Assembly (NCBI RefSeq): GCF_900474185.1
Contig: NZ_UCNW01000004.1
Coordinates: forward strand, 124,001 to 188,000
Source: Synechococcus sp. UW69
GTDB taxonomy: Bacteria; Cyanobacteriota; Cyanobacteriia; PCC-6307; Cyanobiaceae
Direction of reading: 5' to 3'
Length of the DNA: 64,000 bases
Shown: positions 26,639 to 39,816 of the stretch, in pieces
Numbering within the stretch: the first letter of the stretch is position 1
How the letters are laid out: each line of letters opens with the position of its first letter
Notes under the pieces: generated by a model
Seen by the model: only the letters and a program-made list of their open reading frames with translations
The model's database searches: none
Told to the model about the DNA's origin: nothing
Made by a program: the position numbers and the translations under genes

Positions 26639-28048
26639 ATGAAAAAAAATATTCGCGCCAAAAGGTCGGTTAAATATAAATTCAATATTCCATCTAAAAA
26701 ACTACCAAGTTCTCTTGCTCAAGAGGTTCGTAGCTCACTGTGGATAAAAATTATTCATTCCATTGAGAATAGACAAGCCGAACCAATCCTCGAACTAATC
26801 AATAAAATCGACAGGCAAAAGGGGTCACCATGCTTGCCTCATCCTTTCATAGAATCTTTGGATACTTTTCCGGTCAAAAGCATACGCCAGGGAATGTGTA
26901 ACTTTATTTTTTTTAGCGACTCAAGCAATAAAAACCATTGGATCTTGTGCCAATGCACTTCCTTTGTAGACGCCATTTTTTCGAAAAAATACTCGGGAAA
27001 GCACAATTCTTCAATTAGCGATGACACAATCTTAAAGCCTCTACAGCGAGTTCTCAAAAAAGAAAATAAGAAAAATTCAAAGCAATGCGAAAGTGAAAAA
27101 GCGGTATTCGCTGGCTATTTACTTGATCAAATCAGGCCATACCATCACTTTTACGACCAACTCAAATGGATGGTGCATTTAAAAGCCAAAAAACCTGTTA
27201 TTAGCAATAATTCATTTTTCAGCCCAAAATCCTTAAACAGAAATACCTCTTCTAAGGAGGAAGATAATCATACATTTTCGATGTTCCCGTTGGTCATCGG
27301 ATCCAATCAATTGGGAATGAAGCTTGATCAATATTCCGAGAAAATGGAGGAGATTGTATACAAAGACAGCCTTGAAAATCGGCGTGGCGGAATAATTCAT
27401 TATCAATGGAATCAAATTGTCAAAAAACTCAAAAAAATATCGCTGAGAAATAAAAAACTAACCCTTTGGTTTGGCATTTCCGGACAGAAAAGAATATGGG
27501 TAGAGCAAGAAGACTTTCTTCCAACTCTCGTACAACAGCTAAAACCATGGTTCAATTCATTTGTTTTTGTAATTGATGGGTTTACACAATATGAAGACAC
27601 TAAATATCGTGCCATTCAGGGAAGCAAAGCAACCCCTGTCAGCCAAGATCTTGAGGTTATTGATTCCATTCGGCAAAAATTATTGCCCTTTAAAAATGCC
27701 TCTGTTGTAAGTCTTGTAGGCAAAACTTATCGAAAAAAAATCCAGCAATGTCAGTCTGTTGACTTTTTCGCTGCGAACGCTGGTGCGGGCCAGCTGGTTC
27801 CACATCGGTTTTGTAAAAAGCCAGGAATCCTGCACTCAAATGAGAAGCATTGCGTTTTCCCGAAGGGTATTGATAACATTACCGTAAAATTAGTCGATAA
27901 ATCCCTCGTCAAAGATGTCGGCAACTTGTTTGCTAAAGGTAAGAGATTTGAAAACTCAGGCACTGGCTTGATTAGCTATAGCATAGACGTGCAGATTGTG
28001 GTCGAAATGATCAAAAATATGTTGAACCTAAAAAGTACGGAGTCTTAA
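26639..28048 (+). CDS. Unrecognised 469-residue island protein, possibly glycosyltransferase-like
   Basis: Very basic N-terminus (KKNIRAKRSVKYKFNIPSKK). The middle and C-terminal half alternate strands and helices: KKLTLWFGISGQKRIWVEQED, FNSFVFVIDGFTQYED, NASVVSLVGKTYRKKIQQC, and VDFFAANAGAGQLVPHRF followed by KKPGILHSNEKHC. The last part resembles the donor-binding half of GT-B glycosyltransferases such as GT9 enzymes, where a Gly-rich turn is followed by a conserved K/RPG-type segment. No signature is decisive. Next to two sulfotransferase-like genes, a role in a surface glycan is plausible. AT-rich; likely acquired. Confidence 0.6.
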   Translation: MKKNIRAKRSVKYKFNIPSKKLPSSLAQEVRSSLWIKIIHSIENRQAEPILELINKIDRQKGSPCLPHPFIESLDTFPVKSIRQGMCNFIFFSDSSNKNHWILCQCTSFVDAIFSKKYSGKHNSSISDDTILKPLQRVLKKENKKNSKQCESEKAVFAGYLLDQIRPYHHFYDQLKWMVHLKAKKPVISNNSFFSPKSLNRNTSSKEEDNHTFSMFPLVIGSNQLGMKLDQYSEKMEEIVYKDSLENRRGGIIHYQWNQIVKKLKKISLRNKKLTLWFGISGQKRIWVEQEDFLPTLVQQLKPWFNSFVFVIDGFTQYEDTKYRAIQGSKATPVSQDLEVIDSIRQKLLPFKNASVVSLVGKTYRKKIQQCQSVDFFAANAGAGQLVPHRFCKKPGILHSNEKHCVFPKGIDNITVKLVDKSLVKDVGNLFAKGKRFENSGTGLISYSIDVQIVVEMIKNMLNLKSTES

Positions 28049-28059
28049 GCACAAAACCA

Positions 28060-28086
28060 GCAATTAAAATGCTTAGTTTTAATTGC
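28060..28086. terminator. AT-rich hairpin between convergent genes
   Basis: GCAATTAAAA and TTTTAATTGC pair over 10 bases around TGCTTAG. The stem has A and T runs on its two sides, so it could end transcripts from either direction, including the island gene at 28048 and the gene ending at 28093. Confidence 0.5.
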
Positions 28087-28092
28087 TTACGA

Positions 28093-28449
28093 TCATTGCC
28101 CTGGCGCTTTCAGGCCTGATTTAAAAAAAGCGAGTTCCTTGTAAACACGATCCATCTCATACAACATTTTGGTTTCTTTCTTTTCGAGGATCTCAACACG
28201 CTTCAAAAGATCTTCTAACAATTTATTTTGCAGCGATTCAACTTGGACTTGCCTTTTTTGTACGCCTTGTGATGGTGGTGCCGCAGACCCTGCTGTAGAA
28301 AGAATTCCTCCATCCGTTTCGACATACAACAACGCCAGACGCTCCAATACCTTGGAATAGGCCTTGTCTTGCCGTCGACAGAGATCCTTGAAACGCTGGA
28401 GCGTCTCCGGGGCGAACTGAGCGGCAAAGGCACCGAGACGCTGCGGCAT
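28093..28449 (-). CDS. Hypothetical coiled-coil protein at the island border
   Basis: 118 residues from an ATG at 28449 with a GGGA element ahead of it. The N-terminal half MPQRLGAFAAQFAPETLQRF continues as KDLCRRQDKAYSKVLERLA, basic and helical like small DNA-binding proteins; the C-terminal part (VESLQNKLLEDLLKRVEILEKK and on) has a leucine heptad pattern of a coiled coil, about residues 70-112. No family recognised. The frame is open to an ATG at 28575, which would add 42 residues. Composition is between that of the island and the core. Confidence 0.55.
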   Translation of the reverse strand: MPQRLGAFAAQFAPETLQRFKDLCRRQDKAYSKVLERLALLYVETDGGILSTAGSAAPPSQGVQKRQVQVESLQNKLLEDLLKRVEILEKKETKMLYEMDRVYKELAFFKSGLKAPGQ

Positions 28450-28590
28450 TTGTCCCGACAGAACCAGACGAATCAATACATTACCCCGCGCACTTCTGCA
28501 CCCCTTACTCTTCATGCCCTGCAGCTGAAACCGCGCCCCAATCATCAAATGTCTTGAAGGCTCTAGATCTGACAAGACAATGACTGAGTC

Positions 28591-28616
28591 AAAAAAAGAG
28601 GTCCCGCAGGACCTCT
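28591..28616 (-). terminator. Rho-independent terminator after groEL
   Basis: Read on the minus strand: AGAGGTCC pairs with GGACCTCT around TGCG, followed by seven T. It lies about 55 bases after the groEL stop. Confidence 0.93.
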
Positions 28617-28670
28617 TGATATGACTGGGATATGGGTGATTCGGTGGTTTCTAAACCAACCGCACCGACG

Positions 28671-30314
<1,644 letters not shown>

Positions 30315-30367
30315 CTAATGAAGAGGATGAATAGGGATGGCTGAGCCGCAACTCAGCGGAGCTGATC

Positions 30368-30679
30368 TCAGTTGACGACAGCCAGGATGTCTTTCTCGGA
30401 CAGCAGCACGTATTCATCGCTGCCGAGCTTGATGTCGGTGCCGGCGTACTTGCTGTAGAGGACCTTGTCGCCCACACCGACTTCGGGAGCCTGACGGCTG
30501 CCATCGTCGTTGCGCTTGCCGGGGCCCACTTGAACCACTTCACCCACTTGGGGCTTTTCCTTGGCGGTATCGGGCAGAAGGATGCCGCCGGCGGTCTTCT
30601 CTTCGGATTCGGAGACCTTGATGAAGATGCGGTCGCCGAGCGGTTTAACAGTTGAGACGCTGAGAGAAACAGCAGCCAT
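30368..30679 (-). CDS. groS: 10 kDa co-chaperonin GroES
   Basis: 103 residues from the ATG giving [38 protein letters not shown] contains the mobile loop that contacts GroEL, and [13 protein letters not shown] is the usual end. The frame opens further upstream at a GTG but this part shows no GroES similarity. It leads the operon with groEL 65 bases later; a CIRCE operator lies 53-79 bases upstream. Confidence 0.97.
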   Translation of the reverse strand: MAAVSLSVSTVKPLGDRIFIKVSESEEKTAGGILLPDTAKEKPQVGEVVQVGPGKRNDDGSRQAPEVGVGDKVLYSKYAGTDIKLGSDEYVLLSEKDILAVVN

Positions 30680-30731
30680 GGGTACTTGCAGGAGCAGGGA
30701 CAGGGCGCAATGCGCCACGCATCGAACCGAG

Positions 30732-30758
30732 TTGGCACTCGATGCCGATGAGTGCCAA
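30732..30758 (-). promoter_or_regulatory. CIRCE operator (HrcA site) upstream of groESL
   Basis: TTGGCACTC and GAGTGCCAA form a perfect 9-base inverted repeat with a 9-base spacer. The CIRCE consensus is TTAGCACTC-N9-GAGTGCTAA, so only the third base of each arm differs and the change is symmetric. It is the operator of the heat-shock repressor HrcA. It lies in the 245-base gap shared with the divergent atpD gene. Confidence 0.95.
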
Positions 30759-30897
30759 CGTATGCAATCGGGCGGCCCCTTTTCTAGTCCTAGAGCTGTG
30801 CGGGTGTCCGAACCGCAGGCTGTGCCGACCCAACCGATGGGAGCGTTGAACTGACAGTGGTATGGTTGCGCCGCTCTGAATGGGTCCGAGCGCGTAG

Positions 30898-32388
<1,491 letters not shown>

Positions 32389-32395
32389 TCCTTGC

Positions 32396-32416
32396 GGGGG
32401 TGTGAATCACACCCCC
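32396..32416 (+). promoter_or_regulatory. Very stable hairpin in the atpD-atpC spacer
   Basis: GGGGGTGTG pairs with CACACCCCC (9 bp, all Watson-Crick) around AAT, 8 bases after the atpD stop. No T run follows, so it is probably not a terminator. It could block 3' exonucleases or reduce the downstream gene's dose (three beta per one epsilon in F1). Confidence 0.65.
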
Positions 32417-32462
32417 AATCACGTGTTTCTCGACAGTCCGTTCTCTTTTCGAACCAAGGTTC

Positions 32463-32873
32463 ATGTCCCTCACCCTCCGCGTGCTGGCAACAGACCAGAA
32501 CGTCTTTGATGGCAGCGCCGACGAGGTGATCCTGCCAAGTACCACCGGTCAACTCGGCATCCTGCCCGGCCACATTTCGCTGCTCACCGCCATCGACATC
32601 GGTGTTCTGCGGGTTCGTGCCAACGGAGCCTGGAACTCCATCGCTCTGATGGGTGGTTTCGCCGAAGTCGATGCCGACGAAGTCACCGTTCTGGTGAACA
32701 AAGCCGAACTGGGCAGCGCCATCGATGCCGGTACCGCTGAAGCCGCCTTCCAGAAGGCCTCAACCGTCGTGGCTGGCATGGAAGGCCAACCGGCTTCTCC
32801 GGAAAAGCTCAAGGCACAGCAGCAGCTGAATGAAGCCCGGGCTCGCCTGCAAGCCAGCAAAACTCCTGACTAA
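32463..32873 (+). CDS. atpC: ATP synthase F1 subunit epsilon
   Basis: 136 residues. SLTLRVLATDQNVFDGSADEV opens the beta-sandwich; TTGQLGILPGHISLLTAID is a family block; the C-terminal helices (EKLKAQQQLNEARARLQAS) form the inhibitory domain of epsilon. It follows atpD by 74 bases holding a strong hairpin and is followed by a terminator. Confidence 0.96.
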   Translation: MSLTLRVLATDQNVFDGSADEVILPSTTGQLGILPGHISLLTAIDIGVLRVRANGAWNSIALMGGFAEVDADEVTVLVNKAELGSAIDAGTAEAAFQKASTVVAGMEGQPASPEKLKAQQQLNEARARLQASKTPD

Positions 32874-32903
32874 TTCATCTGCTTCGCAGATTGACTCCAA
32901 TAC

Positions 32904-32931
32904 GCCAGGGGCACACGCTCCTGGCTTTTTT
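32904..32931 (+). terminator. Rho-independent terminator after atpC
   Basis: GCCAGGGGC pairs with GCTCCTGGC (one G-U pair) around ACAC, followed by six T. It ends the atpD-atpC transcript. Confidence 0.93.
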
Positions 32932-32971
32932 GATGGTTCATCCGGATCACCACCTAGCTTCAGGCAGGCAC

Positions 32972-32997
32972 AAAAAAACCTGCCCGAAGGCAGGTTT
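32972..32997 (-). terminator. Rho-independent terminator after psrp3
   Basis: Read on the minus strand: AAACCTGCC pairs with GGCAGGTTT around TTCG, followed by T residues. It faces the atpC terminator, so the two convergent units are well insulated. Confidence 0.92.
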
Positions 32998-33021
32998 GGA
33001 TGAACAACCTGAAGAAAGGGT

Positions 33022-34358
<1,337 letters not shown>

Positions 34359-34362
<4 letters not shown>

Positions 34363-35522
34363 GGGCGGCCGTTCTCCGCGAAACTCCCCTACTCATCGGG
34401 ATCCTGGCCTTAATCAGCCTGGAAACCACAACAGTGCTCGACTGGCTGCTCCTGCAACCCGCTCTGCCCGTCCTCACTGGCCTTGGCCTGCTCAGTGTGC
34501 TGGTGCTGCTGATGGCGCGGGGAGTGGCGCACCATGCCGATCAACTGGCGGAGCAACTCGCGGAGCCCCTGGGAACCCTGGTGCTGACCGGATCCGTGAT
34601 CGTTATTGAGCTTGCCCTGATTGCCTCCACGATGCTGACGGGAGACAGCAACCCGACCCTGGCCCGCGACTCGATGTTTTCGGTGCTGATGATCGTGCTC
34701 ACGGGGGTTAAGGGCGTGACCTTGATCGTGGCCGCCAGGTTTCAGAGACAGGGCCGAACCCAGCCCATGCAGCTGGAAGACCTGGCGGCTGTAAATCAGA
34801 GCGGTTCGAGTGCCTACATCAATCTGATCACCACCATGAGCGTTTTGGCTCTGGTGCTTCCCAACTTCAGCCAGGACAGCATCGAGGCCAACTACTCGCT
34901 GCCAATCAATTGGCTGCTGACGTTCGTGTCGATCAGTCTTTACGGGATTTTTCTGGGCGGCCAGGTCGGCCGCTACCGCAACCTCTTCATCGATACCGCT
35001 CAGCAACAAGGCTCCGACCAACTTTCCCTCGAGGAAAGCACCTCAGCGGAACCAACACCCCATGACGAATCTCAGAGCTCAATTCTGCAAAACGTCTGTC
35101 TGATGGCAGCAGGCCTGCTGGTGCTGGTGCTGATCGCGGAATCGATGGGAAGCCTGATCGAAACCGGCATCAACGACCTCGAGCTACCCAGTTCCCTCGG
35201 CGGCCTACTCGTGGGCTTGCTGGTGGTGGCACCAGAAGCTCTCAATGCCTTCCAAGCTGCGGGGAAAGGGGAGTTGCAGCGGTCGCTCAACACTCTCTAC
35301 GGCTCGTCCCTGGCGACCCTCTGCCTCACGGTGCCGGCAGTTCTGGCGATCGGTGAATTCACAGGCACCGATGTAATCCTCGGACTGGATCCGATCGAAA
35401 CGGTGCTGCTGGTGCTGACGCTGATCCTGGTGCGGCCGATCAGCGGCCGCGTCAGCGAAATGGATGGCCTGATGCTGCTCACCGTGGGCGTGGTCTGGGT
35501 GGCCTTGCAGGTGGTGAGCTGA
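34359..35522 (+). CDS. chaA: ChaA-like calcium(sodium/potassium)-proton antiporter
   Basis: 387 residues with about ten hydrophobic segments in two homologous halves. Each half has an acidic signature: GSVIVIELALIASTML in the first and LLVVAPEALNAFQAAG in the second, as in the CaCA cation exchanger superfamily, ChaA branch. It would pump Ca2+ or Na+/K+ out in exchange for protons across the inner membrane. A polar loop (about 215-240) separates the halves. ATGA overlap with the HAD gene indicates coupling. Confidence 0.86.
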
Positions 35523-35529
35523 TCCTGGG

Positions 35530-36855
35530 TCAGCGTTCCATCGCGGCAACGCTCTTCAGGGCACCAGCCGTGAGCACCTCGTGACCGGTCTCGGTAACGG
35601 CAACGTCATCTTCGATGCGGATACCGATGCCTTTCCAGCGATCGTCGATCTCAGGCTGACCTTCAGGCACGCTGAGCCGATCGCTGACATAAAGACCTGG
35701 TTCCACCGTGAGCACCATGCCCGGCTCCAGCGGAGCGGGTTGCTCCCCGAGCCGATAAGCACCAACGTCATGCACATCCAGACCCAGCCAATGGCCGGTG
35801 CGGTGCATGTACAGGTGGCGGTAGTCGCCCCGCTCGATGATCCCGTCCACGTCCCCGATCAGCAGGCCCAAATCCACCAGCCCCTCGACAAGCAAGCGCA
35901 GGGCTGTGGCGTGCACCGCATCAGCGGTGCCTCCTGGGGCCACGACAGCAATGGCAGCCTCCTGGGCTGCCAACACCAGGCTGTAGAGCTCCCGCTGTTC
36001 CGCCGAGAAGCTTCCATTCACAGGGAAGGTTCGGGTGATGTCACCGTTGTAGTAATCCTCCAGCGAACAGCCGGCATCAATCAGCAGCAGGTCTCCGTCC
36101 TGGAGGGGTGCCGTGTTGGCGGTGTAGTGCAGCACACAGGCGTTGTCGCCACCGGCAACGATGGAGCCGTAGGCCGGGCCGCGGGCACCTTGGCTGCGGA
36201 AGTGGGCTTCGATCGCCGCCTGAACCTCAGCCTCATTCATGCCGGGGCGGGTGATCGAACGGGCCAATTCGTGGGCTTCGGCGGAGATGCGACAAGCCTC
36301 CCTTAGCCGTTCCAGCTCGTGGGGCTCCTTGCGCAGGCGCAGGCGCTGCAAGATCGGGGTGGGTGCCACCAAGCCCAAGGCGGCCGTCCCCGTACGGGCA
36401 AAGGTGTCGAGCTGTCGCCCCCAGGCGGAGAGCACCATCGATTCGACAGAAGCGTGACGGCCAACCCGAAAGGCAATGGCTTCGGCACCGGCGAGGTACT
36501 CCGGCAGTTTTGCGCTCAACTGATCCAACGGATGGGCCACGTCCGCCCCGTAACGCTCCACAGCTCCCTCAGTGCCCCAACGAATCCCCGTCCACACCTC
36601 AGCCGCAGGGTCCTTGGGCTGCACGAACAGCACGTAACGCTCTCCCTCCGGCCGATGCGGCAGCAACAAGGCCACTGCATCGGGCTCATCAAAACCGGTG
36701 AGATAGAAAAAATCGCTGTCCTGACGGAAGGGCCATTCGCAGTCGGCGTGGTGGGTGGCCAATGCGGCAGCGGGAATCACCGCAGCGGCTGCGCCCAGTT
36801 GCTCCAGGAACAGGGCGCGACGACGCGCATGGATTCCGGAATCGAAGCCGTTCAC
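35530..36855 (-). CDS. pepP: Xaa-Pro aminopeptidase P
   Basis: 441 residues. The N-terminal domain contains HADCEWPFRQDSDFFYLTGF; the pita-bread catalytic domain has LLIDAGCSLEDYYNGDITRTFP (metal Asp pair), HRTGHWLGLDVHD (His), and MVLTVEPGLYV plus IGIRIEDDV (metal Glu pair). It removes N-terminal residues preceding proline. Convergent with the antiporter gene with only 7 bases between stops. Confidence 0.95.
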   Translation of the reverse strand: MNGFDSGIHARRRALFLEQLGAAAAVIPAAALATHHADCEWPFRQDSDFFYLTGFDEPDAVALLLPHRPEGERYVLFVQPKDPAAEVWTGIRWGTEGAVERYGADVAHPLDQLSAKLPEYLAGAEAIAFRVGRHASVESMVLSAWGRQLDTFARTGTAALGLVAPTPILQRLRLRKEPHELERLREACRISAEAHELARSITRPGMNEAEVQAAIEAHFRSQGARGPAYGSIVAGGDNACVLHYTANTAPLQDGDLLLIDAGCSLEDYYNGDITRTFPVNGSFSAEQRELYSLVLAAQEAAIAVVAPGGTADAVHATALRLLVEGLVDLGLLIGDVDGIIERGDYRHLYMHRTGHWLGLDVHDVGAYRLGEQPAPLEPGMVLTVEPGLYVSDRLSVPEGQPEIDDRWKGIGIRIEDDVAVTETGHEVLTAGALKSVAAMER

Positions 36856-36942
36856 AGCAGCAGAGAGTTCAGAGGAACAGGATGGCAGTTGGCAAGGCCA
36901 AACTGGCCAAGGCCTCTACGATGCAAGGAGTTTCAGACGGCA

Positions 36943-37941
36943 ATGAGCTCCGACCTCCTGGTGCTGTTGCTGCTGGTTTTGGTGGTGCTGTTGGGCTCGG
37001 CCCTCTGCTCCGGCGTGGAAGCCGCTTTACTCACGGTAAGTCCGATCCGAGTGCACGAACTGGCGGCCCGGGAGCGCCCCGTACCCGGAGCCCGCAGGCT
37101 GGCGCAGTTGCGCAAGCGCCTGGGACGCACCTTGTCTGCCCTGGTAATCGCCAACAACGGCTTCAACATTTTCGGGAGCCTGATGCTGGGTGGTTACGCC
37201 GCCTGGGTGTTCGAACAACGGAACATCAGCGGCGCCGCCCTGCCGGTGTTCTCGGTGGGCCTGACCGTGCTGGTAATCCTGTTGGGCGAAATCCTGCCCA
37301 AAGCCCTCGGAAGTCGCCTGGCACTGCCAGTGTCCCTGGCCAGCGCACCACTTCTTCACTGGCTTGGCCTGGCGCTCAGGCCGCTTGTGCTGTTGCTGGA
37401 GAGAATGCTTCCGGCCATCACCGCAGAAGCGGAACTCAGCACCAACGAAGAGGAAATCCGTCTGCTGGCTCGCCTGGGCTCACAGAAGGGAGAAATCGAG
37501 GCCGACGAAGCCGCGATGATCGGCAAGGTCTTTCAGCTGAACGATCTCACTGCCCGTGACCTGATGACTCCGCGGGTGGCGGCACCAACCCTTGACGGCG
37601 GCCTGAGCATCGAAGCCCAGCGGGCCCAGCTGATGAGCAACAACGACCCCTGGTGGGTGGTGCTCGGCGATCAGGTGGACAAAGTGCTTGGGGTGGCCAG
37701 CCGCGAACGGGTGCTCACAGCTCTGTTGGAAAACCGTGGCCTGCTGACCCCCGTCGACCTCTGCGAACCGGTGGAGTATGTGCCGGAGATGATCCGGGCC
37801 GATCGACTGCTGACGGGGTTCCGGCGCGACAGCAGCGGAGTGCGCGTGGTGGTGGATGAATTCGGAGGATTTGTTGGCGTGATCGGCGCCGAATCGGTTC
37901 TGGCGGTGCTGGCCGGGTGGTGGCGCAAGCCGGCAGCATGA
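36943..37941 (+). CDS. CNNM/hemolysin-family membrane protein with CBS domains
   Basis: 332 residues. The DUF21 membrane domain spans about residues 1-170 (LLLVLVVLLGSALCSGVEAALL, LSALVIANNGFNIFGSLMLGG, LLGEILPKALGSRLA). A CBS pair follows (FQLNDLTARDLMTPRVAAPTL, to VDEFGGFVGVIGAESVL). The family includes bacterial CorB/CorC-type Mg2+ exporters and the mammalian CNNM proteins. Magnesium or cobalt efflux is the likely role. AAGGAG lies 12 bases before the ATG. It overlaps the GTPase gene by ATGA. Confidence 0.9.
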   Translation: MSSDLLVLLLLVLVVLLGSALCSGVEAALLTVSPIRVHELAARERPVPGARRLAQLRKRLGRTLSALVIANNGFNIFGSLMLGGYAAWVFEQRNISGAALPVFSVGLTVLVILLGEILPKALGSRLALPVSLASAPLLHWLGLALRPLVLLLERMLPAITAEAELSTNEEEIRLLARLGSQKGEIEADEAAMIGKVFQLNDLTARDLMTPRVAAPTLDGGLSIEAQRAQLMSNNDPWWVVLGDQVDKVLGVASRERVLTALLENRGLLTPVDLCEPVEYVPEMIRADRLLTGFRRDSSGVRVVVDEFGGFVGVIGAESVLAVLAGWWRKPAA

Positions 37942-39233
37942 GCGGGATGCAACCCACCCCGCCCCACACCGTCGAACGCTGCCAGGTGCTGCTGGAGCGC
38001 TGGAGGAAACAGCTGCAGCTGAGCGCCAAGGAACGGGGACTGCTGGGGGGTGACTTGCGGCTTCTGGATCGTCAACTGCAACGGCTGCAGCAACGACGCC
38101 TGCGCATTGCGCTGTTTGGTCGGGTGGGGGTTGGCAAATCCAGCCTGATCAATGCATTGATCCAACGCCCGCTGCTGCAGACGGATGTCGCTCACGGCAG
38201 CACCCGGCGGCAACAGGCGGTGGATTGGCCCATGGACATTGCTGGACTGACCAGAGTTGAGCTAGTGGACACCCCTGGAATCGATGAAATCGATGCCGCC
38301 GGGAGGGCTCGATTGGCCTCCCGTGTGGCCATGGGAGCCGACCTGGTATTGCTGGTGCTGGACAGCGACTTAACCCGGGCTGACCTGGAGGCCTTGACCA
38401 CGCTTTTAGCCAGTGGAAAGCCCCTACAAGTGGTTTTGAATCGCAGCGATCGCTGGCCGGAGCAGGAGCGCGCCGCGCTGCTTCGCAGCATTCGCGGGCG
38501 TCTGCCGGTGGATCTCCCAATCACGGCCGCTGCGGCTGCACCCCGCAGTCCCCAGATCCAGGCCGATGGCCGGGTGCGCAGCACGATCACAACGCCACAG
38601 GTGCATGACCTGCGCGAGCAGCTCACCCAGCAGCTGGAGAGCGAAGGCACCCTGCTGCTGGCGATCCAGTCGCTACGCCAGGCCGACCGCTTCCAAGGAG
38701 CATGCCAGCAACTCCGGCTGCAACAGCACCGCCGCACGGCCCAGAGCCTGATCGGTCGCTACGCAGCAGCCAAGGCCACCGGTGTGGCCGTCAACCCAGT
38801 GGTGGCACTGGATATGGCGGGAGGCATGGCCTGCGATACCGCCCTGGTGCTTCAGCTCAGCCGCCTCTACAACCTGCCGATGACGCCAGCGGCGGCACGA
38901 CTGCTGCTGACTCGTCTCTCCAGCCATAACGCCCTGCTGGGAGGTGTTCAGCTGGGACTAGCGGCACTCAAACAGGCACTTCTGCTGCTGGTGCCCGTCA
39001 GCAGCGGCGGCAGCCTGGCCCCGGCAGCTCCTGTGGCCCTCGCTCAAGCCGCCCTGGCGGTGCATGCCAGCCGCCGGACGGGACGGCTTGTAGCGCAGCA
39101 ATTGCTGCGCCGTCGTGGCGGTCAACCCGGAGCCCTGCTGCGCCGCTTGGCAGAACGAGATCCCGTGGTGCACCACTGGCTGCTGCGCTGGCCGAAAGAT
39201 CTGGAGCAGGATCTCCAACCGCTGCTGCCCTGA
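37938..39233 (+). CDS. Era/YcjF-type GTPase with C-terminal membrane-associated domain
   Basis: 431 residues. The P-loop GRVGVGKSS is at 61-69, G3 is DTPG, and LVLLVLDSDLT and LNRSD give the later G motifs (N-x-x-D variant). After about residue 285 comes a hydrophobic helical region (VAVNPVVALDMAGGMACD, and on) of the DUF697 kind found in YcjF and plant/cyanobacterial GTPases. Its role is unknown. The ATG was chosen at the ATGA overlap with the upstream gene. Neighbour nadD follows after one base. Confidence 0.86.
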   Translation: MSGMQPTPPHTVERCQVLLERWRKQLQLSAKERGLLGGDLRLLDRQLQRLQQRRLRIALFGRVGVGKSSLINALIQRPLLQTDVAHGSTRRQQAVDWPMDIAGLTRVELVDTPGIDEIDAAGRARLASRVAMGADLVLLVLDSDLTRADLEALTTLLASGKPLQVVLNRSDRWPEQERAALLRSIRGRLPVDLPITAAAAAPRSPQIQADGRVRSTITTPQVHDLREQLTQQLESEGTLLLAIQSLRQADRFQGACQQLRLQQHRRTAQSLIGRYAAAKATGVAVNPVVALDMAGGMACDTALVLQLSRLYNLPMTPAAARLLLTRLSSHNALLGGVQLGLAALKQALLLLVPVSSGGSLAPAAPVALAQAALAVHASRRTGRLVAQQLLRRRGGQPGALLRRLAERDPVVHHWLLRWPKDLEQDLQPLLP

Positions 39234-39234
39234 G

Positions 39235-39816
39235 ATGACCGTTGCTGCCATCGCCTTGCTGGGCACAAGCGCCGATCCACCCACCCGGGGCCATCAAGTT
39301 CTGCTGGAAGGGCTGCTGAACCGCTACGGCCAAGTGGCGACCTGGGCCAGCGACAACCCTCTGAAACAACACGATGCCCCCCTGTCCTTGCGGGCGATGC
39401 TGCTCAGCCAGCTGGTGGAGCAATTGCAGGATGAACGCCTGGAACTAGCCCAGCACCTGAGCAGCCCTTACACCTTGATCACCCTGCAACGGGCCGCCCA
39501 GCACTGGCCGGATCGGGAGCTGGTGTTTGTGGTGGGCAGCGACCTGGCCAGCCAGATCCCCCGCTGGAAACAAAGCGATGGCTGGCTGCCGCAGTGCCGA
39601 TTGGCGATCGCCCCGCGCAAGGGCTGGCCTCTCCAAGACGCGAATCTGCAAGCGCTGCGGGATCTAGGCGGACGGGTGGAGCTGCTGGATCTTGAGGTTC
39701 CCGCCACCGCCAGTTCGCAGCTGCGCCGTCAACCCAATGCAGCTGAAATTCCGGAATCGGTGTGGCCGCTGTTACTCCAGCACAATCTGTATGGCCTGTC
39801 GGGAAGCCTCTGCTGA
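39235..39816 (+). CDS. nadD: Nicotinate-nucleotide adenylyltransferase
   Basis: 193 residues. IALLGTSADPPTRGHQVLLEG is the nucleotidyltransferase (T/H)xGH motif with Thr in the first place; VFVVGSDLASQIPRW and the late block of YGLS fit NadD. It adenylates nicotinate mononucleotide in NAD synthesis. It overlaps nadE by one base (TGATG), so the last two steps of the pathway are encoded and translated together. Confidence 0.92.
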   Translation: MTVAAIALLGTSADPPTRGHQVLLEGLLNRYGQVATWASDNPLKQHDAPLSLRAMLLSQLVEQLQDERLELAQHLSSPYTLITLQRAAQHWPDRELVFVVGSDLASQIPRWKQSDGWLPQCRLAIAPRKGWPLQDANLQALRDLGGRVELLDLEVPATASSQLRRQPNAAEIPESVWPLLLQHNLYGLSGSLC

